NCBI RefSeq assembly: GCF_002846555.1
Contig: NZ_PJMS01000001.1
Coordinates: 744,001 to 808,000 of the forward strand
From: Aquimarina sp. MAR_2010_214
GTDB taxonomy: Bacteria; Bacteroidota; Bacteroidia; Flavobacteriales; Flavobacteriaceae
Direction: 5' to 3'
DNA length: 64,000 nucleotides
Position numbers and translations under genes: made by a program. Below are positions 55,915-64,000 of the stretch, one piece after another. The first letter of the stretch is position 1, and every line of letters begins with the position of its first letter. The notes below the pieces were generated by a model. That model was not told where the DNA came from and made no database searches. It was given only the letters and a program-made list of their open reading frames with translations.

Positions 55915-58113
55915 ATGAAAAGAAAGAGTAGAAGAAGAAAAAAGTCACCTAAAATAGAGAATATCACCCAGGAAATACTCAAAATATTAAAAGCTGAATC
56001 AAGTAAAAGTTTTAATTATAAGCAAATCGCATCAAAATTAGGAGTAGATGATGCAAGTAGCAGAAACCAAATTATAAAAAAATTATCTCAACTCGCTGCT
56101 AAGAAACAGATTGAAGAAGTAGAAAGAGGAAAGTTTAAAATTATACCTAATATCAATACCTATACAGGTGTTTTAGAAATCACTTCAAAAGGTACAGGAT
56201 ATGTAATTGTAAAAGATCTTGAAGAAGATATTTTTATTCCAAATAACAATCTTAATAAAGCGCTGAACGGAGATGAAGTTGAGGTTTACGTATATCGTAG
56301 AAAACGAAGAGGAAAGAGCGAAGGAGAGATTTCCAGGATTATTTCTAGAAAAAGAAGTGAATTTGTTGGCGTAATTGATATTCAAAAAAACTATGCCTTT
56401 GTAAATATGCAAGACGGCAAAATGTATACTGATATTTTTATACCTAAAAATAAAATTGCAGATGCAGAAAACGGTAATAAAGTTTTAGTAAAACTAGAAG
56501 ATTGGCCAGAAAAAGCAGATTCTCCTTTTGGAAAAATAATTAAAGTATTAGGAAAACCAGGAGAACACAATACCGAGATACATGCTATTTTGGCTCAGTA
56601 TGGTTTGCCCTATGAGTTTCCTGAAGAAGTCGAGAATTATGCAAATACTTTAGATACATCGATTCAAGAATCAGAGATCAAGAATCGTAGGGATATGAGA
56701 AAAATTCTTACGTTTACTATTGATCCCAAAGACGCTAAAGATTTTGATGATGCGTTATCATTTCAGGTTTTAGAAAATGGTAATTATGAAATCGGAATTC
56801 ATATAGCAGATGTATCACACTATGTAAAACCAGGAACAATACTTGATGATGAAGCTTATGAAAGAGCAACATCAGTATATCTGGTAGATAGAGTAGTACC
56901 TATGTTACCCGAAGTTTTATCTAATAATGCCTGTTCTTTAAGACCAAATGAAGAGAAATATACATTTTCTGCAGTGTTTGAATTAAATGATAAAGCAGAA
57001 ATTAAAAACCAATGGTTTGGAAGAACAGTAACGTATTCTGATGCAAGATTTGCGTATGAAGAAGCGCAACATATTATAGAAACAAGTGACAATGTAATTC
57101 CGGCAGAGATCTCACTTACCAGAAAAGAATATAAAGCCGATCAAAAAATCGCTGATGCCGTACTCAAATTAGATGAACTTGCCAAAATCATGCGAGGTAA
57201 ACGAATGGGTGAAGGAGCTATTTCTTTTGATAAAGTAGAAGTGAAATTTAGTTTAAATGAAAATAACGAACCTGTAGGGGTGTTTTTTAAGACTTCTAAA
57301 GACGCTAATAAACTTATTGAAGAGTTTATGTTACTAGCTAATAAAAAGGTCGCAGAATTCATAGGAAAGCAAAATCCTAAAAAAACATTTATTTATCGTG
57401 TGCATGATGAACCAAATGATGAAAAATTAGCAGCGCTACAAAATATTATTGGAAGATTTGGATATAAACTGGATCTTAGAGATAGAAAAACTACTACAAA
57501 ATCATTAAATGGATTATTAAAAGATGTTCAAGGTAAAAAAGAACAAAATTTGGTTGATACGCTAGCTATACGCAGTATGAGTAAAGCAGAATACACTACT
57601 CATAATATTGGTCATTATGGATTAGCATTTGATTATTATTCGCATTTTACGTCTCCGATACGAAGATATCCTGATGTTATGGCACATCGTTTGTTACAGC
57701 ATTATTTAGATAAAGGGAAATCTGTTGCAGAAGATGAATATGAAGAAAAATGTAATCATAGTAGTAGTATGGAAAATCTTGCTGCCAGTGCAGAACGTGA
57801 TTCTATAAAATTTATGCAAATAAAGTTTATGAAAGATCATGAGGATGAGCAATTTTTGGGAGTGATTTCTGGAGTAACCGAATGGGGTATTTATGTAGAA
57901 ATCATTAGTAATAAATGTGAAGGTATGATTCGCCTTAGAGATATGAATGATGATCACTATATTTTTGATCAAGATGAATATGCTATTATAGGAGAACAGA
58001 CCAAAAAAGTATATCAATTAGGAGATGAGGTATATGTAAAAGTAAAAAATGCTGATCTTATAAAAAGACACTTAGATTTTATCTTGTTAGGAAACAAGGA
58101 AGATATAGAATAA
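55915..58113 (+). CDS. rnr: Ribonuclease R
   Basis: A 732-aa 3'-5' exoribonuclease. After a basic start it has an HTH-like helical region (25-75), cold-shock/OB domains, the RNB catalytic domain (from about 240) with TIDPKDAKDFDDALSF carrying the metal-binding Asp residues and HIADVSHYV, SIAEYTTHNIGHYGLAF-like segment, and a C-terminal S1 domain (GVISGVTEWGIYVEI). It degrades structured RNA. Length is normal for Bacteroidota. Confidence 0.95.
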   Translation: MKRKSRRRKKSPKIENITQEILKILKAESSKSFNYKQIASKLGVDDASSRNQIIKKLSQLAAKKQIEEVERGKFKIIPNINTYTGVLEITSKGTGYVIVKDLEEDIFIPNNNLNKALNGDEVEVYVYRRKRRGKSEGEISRIISRKRSEFVGVIDIQKNYAFVNMQDGKMYTDIFIPKNKIADAENGNKVLVKLEDWPEKADSPFGKIIKVLGKPGEHNTEIHAILAQYGLPYEFPEEVENYANTLDTSIQESEIKNRRDMRKILTFTIDPKDAKDFDDALSFQVLENGNYEIGIHIADVSHYVKPGTILDDEAYERATSVYLVDRVVPMLPEVLSNNACSLRPNEEKYTFSAVFELNDKAEIKNQWFGRTVTYSDARFAYEEAQHIIETSDNVIPAEISLTRKEYKADQKIADAVLKLDELAKIMRGKRMGEGAISFDKVEVKFSLNENNEPVGVFFKTSKDANKLIEEFMLLANKKVAEFIGKQNPKKTFIYRVHDEPNDEKLAALQNIIGRFGYKLDLRDRKTTTKSLNGLLKDVQGKKEQNLVDTLAIRSMSKAEYTTHNIGHYGLAFDYYSHFTSPIRRYPDVMAHRLLQHYLDKGKSVAEDEYEEKCNHSSSMENLAASAERDSIKFMQIKFMKDHEDEQFLGVISGVTEWGIYVEIISNKCEGMIRLRDMNDDHYIFDQDEYAIIGEQTKKVYQLGDEVYVKVKNADLIKRHLDFILLGNKEDIE

Positions 58114-58180
58114 TCAAAAATTAGTGTCGTTATATTTTATATAAGATCAAAATTGAAATATAAATATTAAAAATTTGGTG

Positions 58181-58858
58181 ATGAAAAATTTGAAATTTCT
58201 TTTTGTGTTTTTATTGGTCGCATTAGGACAAGCACAAGAAGACGTTAAAACCAAAAACCTGGATTATTTTACAGAAGTAAAAGTTTTTGATAAAATAAAA
58301 GTAACTCTTGTTAAAAGTGATAAACATAAAGTTATAGTCTCTGGTTATAAAAGATACGATGTAGAAATTATTCAAGAAGGCCTTATTTTGAAAATTAGAA
58401 TGTCTTTGAATAACCTATGGGATAAAAGCAATACTGAAGTTTTGGTTCATTATGAGGAACTTAGAAAAATTGATGCTAATGAAGGATCAACGGTAGAAGT
58501 AAAAGATGTTCTCAACAGAAATAAACTTGATATAAGAGCTCAAGAAGGAGCAGTCATACTAGCAAAAGCTGAAACAGAAACAATATTTATTAAAGCAGTT
58601 ACAGGTGGAGAAGTGCATTTGGATGGTGCATCTAAAGAACAGGAAATTATTATAAATTCTGGAGGAAAATATTTTGGTAGCGAACTCAAAACAGAAAAAA
58701 CACAAGTGAAAATTAGTGCAGGAGGAGTAGCAGAAGTATATGCTAAAGATTATATCAAAGCAAATACTAATGCAGGAGGAACTATTAGAATTTATGGAAA
58801 CCCAAAACAAAAGGATACTAAAAAATTTTTAGGCGGAAAAATTGTTGAAGTTAACTAA
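58181..58858 (+). CDS. Secreted head-GIN domain (DUF2807) protein
   Basis: A 225-aa protein with a signal peptide (MKNLKFLFVFLLVALGQAQ) and the DUF2807 beta-solenoid pattern: short strands with repeated acidic/Gly turns (KIDANEGSTVEVKDVL, AVTGGEVHLDGA, INSGGKYFGSEL, AGGVAEVYAKD). It is probably anchored outside; role unknown. The ATG at 58181 is chosen; the frame could begin at a TTG two codons earlier. It is 67 bp after rnr. Confidence 0.82.
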   Translation: MKNLKFLFVFLLVALGQAQEDVKTKNLDYFTEVKVFDKIKVTLVKSDKHKVIVSGYKRYDVEIIQEGLILKIRMSLNNLWDKSNTEVLVHYEELRKIDANEGSTVEVKDVLNRNKLDIRAQEGAVILAKAETETIFIKAVTGGEVHLDGASKEQEIIINSGGKYFGSELKTEKTQVKISAGGVAEVYAKDYIKANTNAGGTIRIYGNPKQKDTKKFLGGKIVEVN

Positions 58859-58895
58859 GTAGTTTTTAACTTTGTAATAAATTCGCTTAGACCCT

Positions 58896-59591
58896 ATGCT
58901 TCAAGATGCTCAAGCAGCTATACCATTAGGTTTTTTATTAGCCTTTTTGATTGGACCCGTTTTTTTTGTACTTCTGGAAACAGCAGCTATTAAAGGGTTT
59001 AGGGCAGCTTTAGCTGTGGATTTAGGAGTTATCTTTGCAGATATAGTATTTATTCTTATCGCTTATTTTAGTACCAATCAGATTTTAGAAAAAATTAAAG
59101 ATGATCCTGCATTATTTATATTTGGGGGGATGTTATTATCTACTTATGGTGTAATTTCTTTTATACAGGAAAGAAAAAACTATAATAAAATTCGAGATAC
59201 CTCAGTAGAAATTATCAATAAACACAATTATTTTGTGTTATTTATAAAAGGGTTTTTACTCAACTTTATAAATATTGGTGTATTAGGATTTTGGTTAAGC
59301 GTTGTTATTGTCATAGGACCACAATTAGACATGAACACGAATAGGATTCTACGTTTTTTTACAATGGTAATAGGCACATATCTTTTTATTGATTTCTTTA
59401 AAATGCTGTTAGCAAAACGATTGAAGAGAAAATTGACACCAAAAAGAACTTATATCATCAAGAGGATCATTAGTATTGTTATGATTGTGTTTGGCATATT
59501 TCTTATTTTAAAAGGTGTTTTACCAGATACTATGGAGAAACGAATTCAAGATGAAATTGAAAAAATAACACCAGAATCCAGGTTTAAATAA
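58896..59591 (+). CDS. LysE-family translocator
   Basis: A 231-aa membrane protein with about six transmembrane segments of the LysE/RhtB amino-acid exporter type: QAAIPLGFLLAFLIGPVFFVLLETAAIKGFRAALAVDLGVIFADIVF at the N-terminus, with the GPVFF and FADI motifs. It exports an unidentified amino acid or metabolite. Its stop codon is inside the following hairpin terminator. Confidence 0.88.
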   Translation: MLQDAQAAIPLGFLLAFLIGPVFFVLLETAAIKGFRAALAVDLGVIFADIVFILIAYFSTNQILEKIKDDPALFIFGGMLLSTYGVISFIQERKNYNKIRDTSVEIINKHNYFVLFIKGFLLNFINIGVLGFWLSVVIVIGPQLDMNTNRILRFFTMVIGTYLFIDFFKMLLAKRLKRKLTPKRTYIIKRIISIVMIVFGIFLILKGVLPDTMEKRIQDEIEKITPESRFK

Positions 59592-59620
59592 AAAATCCTG
59601 CACATAAGTACAGGATTTTT
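59591..59620. terminator. Terminator between lysE-like gene and tRNA-Cys
   Basis: A perfect 10-bp stem AAAAATCCTG with its complement around a 10-nt loop, with A/T tracts; it can end transcription from both sides. Confidence 0.8.
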
Positions 59621-59621
59621 G

Positions 59622-59692
59622 AGGTGTCGAGCGGATTCGAACCGCTGTAGATGGTGTTGCAGACCACTGCCTAGCCACTCGGCCACGACACC
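59622..59692 (-). tRNA. tRNA-Cys (GCA)
   Basis: A 71-nt cloverleaf on the minus strand. The acceptor stem GGTGTCG pairs with CGACACC, the anticodon loop is CTGCAAC (anticodon GCA, 59658-59660 region), and the T-loop GGTTCGAATCC is standard. The discriminator base is U, as expected for tRNA-Cys; the CCA is not encoded. A -7-like box lies upstream at 59711-59718. Confidence 0.95.
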
Positions 59693-59710
59693 CAATTTTT
59701 GATTGGAAGG

Positions 59711-59718
59711 CAAATGTA
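59711..59718 (-). promoter_or_regulatory. Putative -7 box for tRNA-Cys
   Basis: Minus-strand TACATTTG matches TAnnTTTG and is 18 nt upstream of the tRNA. The -33 element is not clear. Confidence 0.45.
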
Positions 59719-59787
59719 AAAAAATTTATGATTACTTCTTAAATGATTTTACAATAAAAAGCGTTTTATACAATTTTAACACTATAG

Positions 59788-60144
59788 TTAACGTTTTTTA
59801 CTTCTTGTAATAGTAACCATTTCTACATTTCCACCAATAGGTGGATTAATTTTTGAAACATCTACAATAACTTTATCAACCAATGGCAGTTCATCTAATA
59901 TACGAACTAGAATTCGCTCTGCAGCATGTTCTAATAATTTAGAACGAATAGCCATTTCTTCTTTTACAATATGATTAAGATGAACATAATCTACAGTTTC
60001 TGCTAAACGATCAGATATTGCAGACTCAGATAAATCAGCCTTAATCTTTAGATCTACTCTGTAATCAGATCCTATTTTTTTCTCTTCGACAAGGCATCCA
60101 TGATAGGCGTAAACCTTGATGTTTTTTAATTTTATTAATCCCAC
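59788..60144 (-). CDS. folB: Dihydroneopterin aldolase FolB
   Basis: A 118-aa enzyme of folate biosynthesis that converts dihydroneopterin to 6-hydroxymethyl-dihydropterin. The family start LIKLKNIKVYAYHGCLVEEKKIG (with a catalytic Tyr) and the TVDYVHLNHIV and SKLLEHAAERI segments are present. The best start is GTG at 60144; a longer frame from a TTG at 60159 would begin inside the -7 promoter box (60157-60164). Confidence 0.92.
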   Translation of the reverse strand: MGLIKLKNIKVYAYHGCLVEEKKIGSDYRVDLKIKADLSESAISDRLAETVDYVHLNHIVKEEMAIRSKLLEHAAERILVRILDELPLVDKVIVDVSKINPPIGGNVEMVTITRSKKR

Positions 60145-60156
60145 GGGGTTTTTAGG

Positions 60157-60164
60157 CAAATGTA
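60157..60164 (-). promoter_or_regulatory. Putative -7 box for folB
   Basis: Minus-strand TACATTTG (TAnnTTTG) ends 12 nt before the GTG start of folB; it makes an upstream TTG start unlikely. Confidence 0.5.
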
Positions 60165-60278
60165 AAAAGAATCTTTATGATTTAAACAGGGAGAACACCC
60201 CTTTTCTGATGAATTTTAGTAATATTAAAATAATTGTATTAAAGATTTTTATACAATAGCAAGGCAGGATTAGAATTT

Positions 60279-60286
60279 GTAGTTTT
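60279..60286 (+). promoter_or_regulatory. Putative -7 box for glnS
   Basis: TAGTTTTG matches TAnnTTTG and is 19 nt before the ATG. The -33 position carries no clear TTTG. Confidence 0.45.
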
Positions 60287-60305
60287 GTGTTTTATTAGAT
60301 TATAG

Positions 60306-62348
60306 ATGTCAGAAGAAAAAAAACCGCTTAATTTTATAGAGCACATTGTAGAGGAGGACCTTACAACCGGTATGAGTCCAGAAAATTTACGTTTTCGTTT
60401 CCCTCCAGAACCCAATGGGTACTTACATATAGGGCATACCAAAGCAATAGGTATTAGTTTTGGTCTTGGTCTTAGGTATAATGCACCGGTAAATCTACGT
60501 TTTGATGATACTAATCCTGCCAAAGAAGAACAGGAATATGTAGACGCAATTAAGGAAGATATAACGTGGTTGGGATATCAGTGGGATAAAGAATGTTATT
60601 CGTCTGACTATTTTCAGCAATTATACGATTGGACCGTTCAACTTATTAAGGATGGGAAGGCTTATGTAGATTCTCAATCAGCAGAAACTATCGCTTCTCA
60701 AAAAGGGACTACGACAGAACCAGGAAGTAATAGTCCATACAGAGATCGTTCTATTGAAGAGAACTTAGAGCTGTTTCAGAAAATGAAAGAAGGTAAGTTT
60801 GATGAAGGCGAGCATGTAGTGAGAGCTAAGATCGATATGGCAGACCCAAATATGTTAATGCGAGATCCTTTGATGTATAGAATATTAAAAAAATCTCATC
60901 ATAGAACAGGAGATGATTGGTGTATTTACCCAATGTATGATTGGACTCATGGCGAAAGTGATTATATAGAAAACATCTCACATTCACTATGTTCTTTAGA
61001 ATTTAAACCTCATAGAAAATTATATGATTGGTTTCTTGATCAAATATATAATACTAATATACGACCAAAACAAAGAGAATTTGCAAGGCTTAATTTAAGC
61101 TATACTATTATGAGTAAACGTAAATTACTCAAGTTGGTAGAAGAAGGTGTAGTATCAGGATGGGATGACCCCAGAATGCCTACAATTTCGGGATTAAGAA
61201 GACGTGGATATACTCCAACATCAATACGAAAGTTTGTTGAAACTGTAGGTGTTGCAAAACGCGAAAACGTAATTGATGTATCATTGTTAGAATTTTGTAT
61301 TAGAGAAGATCTTAATAAAACTGCATCAAGAGTAATGGCTGTTTTGGATCCTGTTAAACTTGTTATAACGAATTATCCAAAAGGAGAAGAAGAATGGTTA
61401 GAAGCAGAAAACAATCCAGAAGATGAAGCTGCAGGTTCTAGAAAAGTACCCTTTTCTGGTGAATTATATATTGAAAGAGAAGATTTTAAAGAAGAGGCAG
61501 GTAAAAAGTTCTTTAGATTGACGTTAGGAAAAGAAGTACGTCTTAAAAATGCATATATAATTAGGGGAGAACATGTGATCAAGGATGCCGAAGGAAATAT
61601 TACAGAAATCCAATGTACATATGATCCAAAAAGTAGGTCGGGTAGTGGTACCGAAGAATCAAAACGTAATGTAAAAGGTACATTGCATTGGGTATCAATA
61701 GCGCATGCTATTCCTTCAGAAGTTAGAATATATGATCGATTGTTTAGCGATGAAGCACCAGATGGCCATAAGGATAAAGATTTTATTGAATTTTTGAATC
61801 CAGACTCTTTAAAAGTAATAACAGGCTATGTAGAACCCGGCTTAAAAGATGCTAAACAATTAGATCAGTTTCAGTTTCAAAGATTAGGGTATTTTAATGT
61901 AGATATTGATAGTAAACCTGATGCTTTAGTATTTAATAAAACTGTTGGTTTACGAGATACGTGGGCAAAGGCAAAACCAGTTTCTACATCTCAAAGTAAT
62001 CAAAAGAAACCTCAGAATCAGCAAAATGGTATACCTCCAATCGAAGAAATAAAAAGAGCGGGGAAGAAGTATACAAATGTACCAGATGCTAAAAGAGAGG
62101 TGCTTAAAACTAAGATTATCGAAGCCGCTAAAATGGTGGAAATAGAAGAGCTTGTACCACTTTATGAAACAGCTGTTAAAAAAGCGGGAACTCGTATTGC
62201 TACTATGATTGCTTTAAATGTAATCCTTAAAAATAAAGGGATTCAGCCTGATCAGTTAGCAAAAGATTTTGTTACTAAAGCTCTTGATGATAAGAATGAA
62301 CTATTACAATTAGAAGCCAAAGAAATTGCTTCTAACTATAATATATAA
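60306..62348 (+). CDS. glnS: Glutaminyl-tRNA synthetase with C-terminal extension
   Basis: A 680-aa class I synthetase charging tRNA-Gln. The HIGH motif is LHIGHTKAI in GYLHIGHTKAI, the KMSKS equivalent is IMSKRKL, and FRFPPEPNGYLHIG is a family hallmark. The anticodon-binding domain ends near residue 555, then a polar linker (SQSNQKKPQNQQNG) leads to a ~100-residue helical region (residues 580-680, IEEIKRAGKKY, ETAVKKAGTRIATM). Bacteroidota GlnRS are often annotated as YqeY fusions, but I cannot confirm a YqeY domain here. Confidence 0.93.
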   Translation: MSEEKKPLNFIEHIVEEDLTTGMSPENLRFRFPPEPNGYLHIGHTKAIGISFGLGLRYNAPVNLRFDDTNPAKEEQEYVDAIKEDITWLGYQWDKECYSSDYFQQLYDWTVQLIKDGKAYVDSQSAETIASQKGTTTEPGSNSPYRDRSIEENLELFQKMKEGKFDEGEHVVRAKIDMADPNMLMRDPLMYRILKKSHHRTGDDWCIYPMYDWTHGESDYIENISHSLCSLEFKPHRKLYDWFLDQIYNTNIRPKQREFARLNLSYTIMSKRKLLKLVEEGVVSGWDDPRMPTISGLRRRGYTPTSIRKFVETVGVAKRENVIDVSLLEFCIREDLNKTASRVMAVLDPVKLVITNYPKGEEEWLEAENNPEDEAAGSRKVPFSGELYIEREDFKEEAGKKFFRLTLGKEVRLKNAYIIRGEHVIKDAEGNITEIQCTYDPKSRSGSGTEESKRNVKGTLHWVSIAHAIPSEVRIYDRLFSDEAPDGHKDKDFIEFLNPDSLKVITGYVEPGLKDAKQLDQFQFQRLGYFNVDIDSKPDALVFNKTVGLRDTWAKAKPVSTSQSNQKKPQNQQNGIPPIEEIKRAGKKYTNVPDAKREVLKTKIIEAAKMVEIEELVPLYETAVKKAGTRIATMIALNVILKNKGIQPDQLAKDFVTKALDDKNELLQLEAKEIASNYNI

Positions 62349-62355
62349 TGGAAGA

Positions 62356-62398
62356 ACTTATAGATACTGAATCATTTTCAGTATCTATAAGTTTTTTT
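62356..62398 (+). terminator. Terminator after glnS
   Basis: A perfect 16-bp stem ACTTATAGATACTGAA with its complement and a 5-nt loop, followed by a T run. Confidence 0.85.
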
Positions 62399-62403
62399 AA
62401 TTC

Positions 62404-62913
62404 TTAATTATCTGCAATATGCTCATCTAAAGGAATTTCAATGTTGGTTTTAAAATTTGGGAAAAGCTCTTTAGTTTGCGGATCGTTAAGAAGTTTATTA
62501 GATTCTACAAAATACCATTGAGACTTTTTCTTATTATAAAATCCGAATAATGAACTTTTTAAGGTAATTAATTTACCGTTAAAATCCATTTTTATGGTGT
62601 TTTTAACTAAACAATGATATTCTTTTTTTTCTTTTTTTATCTCAGTTACTTCATCAACTTCAGAACTAATGATTTTTATTTTTTGAGCATCCATGGTTCT
62701 AAAAATTTCGTTCATGGTATCCATTAGTTGTTTCTCTCCATAAGCTTTGTAAACTTCGGGGTGAGTATATTTTAGTATTGTACTTAAATTTCTATCCATT
62801 GATGCTTCAGAAGTTGCTTTTGCATCTCGTAATGCATATTCTTTTAGTGTATTCATATTTTGACAAAAAACACTTCCAGAAATTAAAAGGAAAATAAAAA
62901 GGAAATTTTTCAT
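62404..62913 (-). CDS. Secreted hypothetical protein
   Basis: A 169-aa protein with a signal peptide (MKNFLFIFLLISGSVFC). The mature part reads like a small alpha+beta domain (SNLTILKYTHPEVYKAYGEKQLMDTMNEIF-type helices, then VKNTIKMDFNGKLITLKSSLFGFYNKKKSQWYFVESN), in the style of NTF2/SnoaL-like proteins. It is convergent with glnS, sharing the terminator. Function unknown. Confidence 0.72.
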   Translation of the reverse strand: MKNFLFIFLLISGSVFCQNMNTLKEYALRDAKATSEASMDRNLSTILKYTHPEVYKAYGEKQLMDTMNEIFRTMDAQKIKIISSEVDEVTEIKKEKKEYHCLVKNTIKMDFNGKLITLKSSLFGFYNKKKSQWYFVESNKLLNDPQTKELFPNFKTNIEIPLDEHIADN

Positions 62914-63145
62914 GAGGGAAAATTTTTCATAAAGATAAGTATTTTTGTGCCATAAGAAATTCTTATAATTTTCATTAAACTATTAATTTTCCTTATTAAA
63001 AATAGCTTTATATAAAACGATATAAAGGAAGAAAAAAAATTAGTAATATGATTGGATCATTTTTATATGTGGATTGTGTAAAAGTGCTTTATTTTGAGTT
63101 TTATAAAAAATAACTACAGTTTTTAAACATTAAAGAAAAAATAAA

Positions 63146-63168
63146 CCCGATCATAAAATTTGATCGGG
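63146..63168 (-). terminator. Terminator of the band-7 protein gene
   Basis: CCCGATCA pairs with TGATCGGG around TAAAATT; the minus-strand continuation is T-rich (TTTATTTTTT). It lies 26 bp beyond the gene's stop. Confidence 0.75.
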
Positions 63169-63193
63169 CTTGACAACTGAAATTATGTTTTTA

Positions 63194-64000
63194 TTAATTT
63201 TTATCTGGTTTCTTACCAAGACCTTTTTTTGCATTTTGTTTTTTCATTTCTTCTCCAATTTGATTTGAAGCTGTAAATGATGCAATCATATTATTTAACA
63301 TATCACTTCCGGCTTGTGGAGAATTGGGAAGTAAAATTAAGTTACTATTGGTTTCCTCTCCAATAGATTGTAAAGTATCATAATGCTGTGTTACTACAAT
63401 TAGGGCAGAAGCTTCCTGAGAATTAATACCTACATTGTTTAAAACGTCAACACTTTCTTCTAAACCTCTGGCAATTTCTCTACGTTGATCTGCAATACCT
63501 TGTCCTTGTAACCTTTTACTTTCTGCTTCGGCACGGGCTTTTGCAACGATTTTAATTCTTTCAGCTTCAGCTTCATATTCTGCGGCAACCTTTTCACGTT
63601 CAGCTGCATTAATTCTATTCATAGCCTCTTTGACCTGTGCATCAGGATCTATATCGGTTACTAAAGTTTTAATGATGTCATAACCATAGTTTATCATAGC
63701 TTCATTAAGCTCTTGTTTTACAGCAATAGCTACATCATCTTTACGTTCAAAAACATCATCCAGTTTCATTTTTGGTACTTCAGCACGAACCACATCAAAC
63801 ACATAAGATGTAATTTGATCATGCGGATTTTCTAATTTATAAAAAGCATCGTATACTTTTTCTTTAATAACCTGAAATTGAACAGAAATTTTAAGACGTA
63901 CAAATACATCATCTTTTGTTTTGGTTTCGACAAGAACATCAAGTTGTTGAATTTTTAGATTGATTCGCCCAGCAATTCTATCAAAAACAGGAATTTTAAA
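63194..64000 (-). CDS. SPFH/band-7 domain protein, partial
   Basis: The frame is open to the window edge (269 codons inside), so the N-terminus is missing; a GTG at 63802 is internal, not the start. It reads as a stomatin/prohibitin-like band-7 protein: GRINLKIQQLDVLVETKTKDDVFVRL, FYKLENPHDQITSYVFDVVRAEVPK, the long helix with ERIKIVAKARAEAESKRLQGQGIADQRREIARG, then a low-complexity tail. Such proteins form membrane microdomain assemblies. Confidence 0.9.
   Translation of the reverse strand, partial: FKIPVFDRIAGRINLKIQQLDVLVETKTKDDVFVRLKISVQFQVIKEKVYDAFYKLENPHDQITSYVFDVVRAEVPKMKLDDVFERKDDVAIAVKQELNEAMINYGYDIIKTLVTDIDPDAQVKEAMNRINAAEREKVAAEYEAEAERIKIVAKARAEAESKRLQGQGIADQRREIARGLEESVDVLNNVGINSQEASALIVVTQHYDTLQSIGEETNSNLILLPNSPQAGSDMLNNMIASFTASNQIGEEMKKQNAKKGLGKKPDKN

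Noticed and set aside
60145..60159. TTG start of folB at 60159
   Set aside because: It lies inside the TACATTTG -7 box, so it would precede the transcription start.
63194..63802. Complete band-7 gene starting at 63802
   Set aside because: The codon is a GTG inside the open frame, which continues to the window edge with conserved band-7 sequence.

Overview
The window looks like a chromosomal segment of a marine-type Flavobacteriaceae bacterium (Bacteroidota), something like Aquimarina; the genus is a guess. The grounds are low GC, many promoters of the Bacteroidota type (-7 box TAnnTTTG, little Shine-Dalgarno), type IX secretion (T9SS) sorting tails, TonB/DUF5689 surface genes, DUF3078, DUF2480 and DUF2007 family genes, and a Bacteroidota-specific RiPP system. 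I used no database search; family names come from motif recognition. Region 0-5.2 kb is a ribosomal-peptide (RiPP) locus of the grasp-with-spasm type. It has a GG-leader precursor followed by a perfect 21-bp hairpin, a decayed IS200/IS605 element, a secreted TPR-like protein, an ATP-grasp maturase, an overlapping 49-codon ORF, and a SPASM-domain maturase without a visible radical-SAM CX3CX2C motif. No exporter is seen, so the locus may continue leftwards. Region 5.2-19.3 kb is housekeeping and accessory: a serine hydrolase, part of the SUF iron-sulfur system (sufS, sufE, a SufT-like DUF59 gene, a thioesterase, DUF2480) without sufBCD, two DUF3078 outer-membrane proteins, an acetyltransferase, a tricorn-like protease, HflX and an EEP-family nuclease/phosphatase. 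Region 19.3-39.8 kb is accessory and plastic: a 1536-aa secreted EEP nuclease with lamin-tail repeats and a T9SS tail, a LysR-HTH/methyltransferase fusion, two REP-associated transposase (RAYT) units of different type, each flanked by its own palindromes, a 224-bp segmental duplication, a cassette resembling a toxin/immunity array (HExxH protein, proline-run lipoprotein, orphan C-terminal piece, second lipoprotein), a nonsense-disrupted T9SS protein, and a surface locus of DUF5689 lipoprotein, TonB receptor and secreted EEP nuclease. Region 39.9-51.8 kb holds a CPA-type cation:proton antiporter divergent from a Usp-SulP pair (the SulP gene carries a frameshift), then a metallo-beta-lactamase-fold hydrolase, an S8 lipoprotein protease, an M1 aminopeptidase, rnpA and a CtpA-like S41 protease. 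Region 51.8-64 kb has a MarR-GNAT fusion with a perfect palindrome at its start codon, elaA-like, CDF transporter and rpiB genes, an AT-rich gap with two DnaA-box-like motifs, DUF2007, a small membrane protein, ribonuclease R, a head-GIN protein, a LysE-type exporter, tRNA-Cys, folB, glnS, a secreted hypothetical and a band-7 protein running off the right edge. The strongest leads are the RiPP locus with its extra small ORF, the LysR-methyltransferase fusion, the toxin/immunity-like duplicated cassette, the two REP/RAYT units and the MarR operator.
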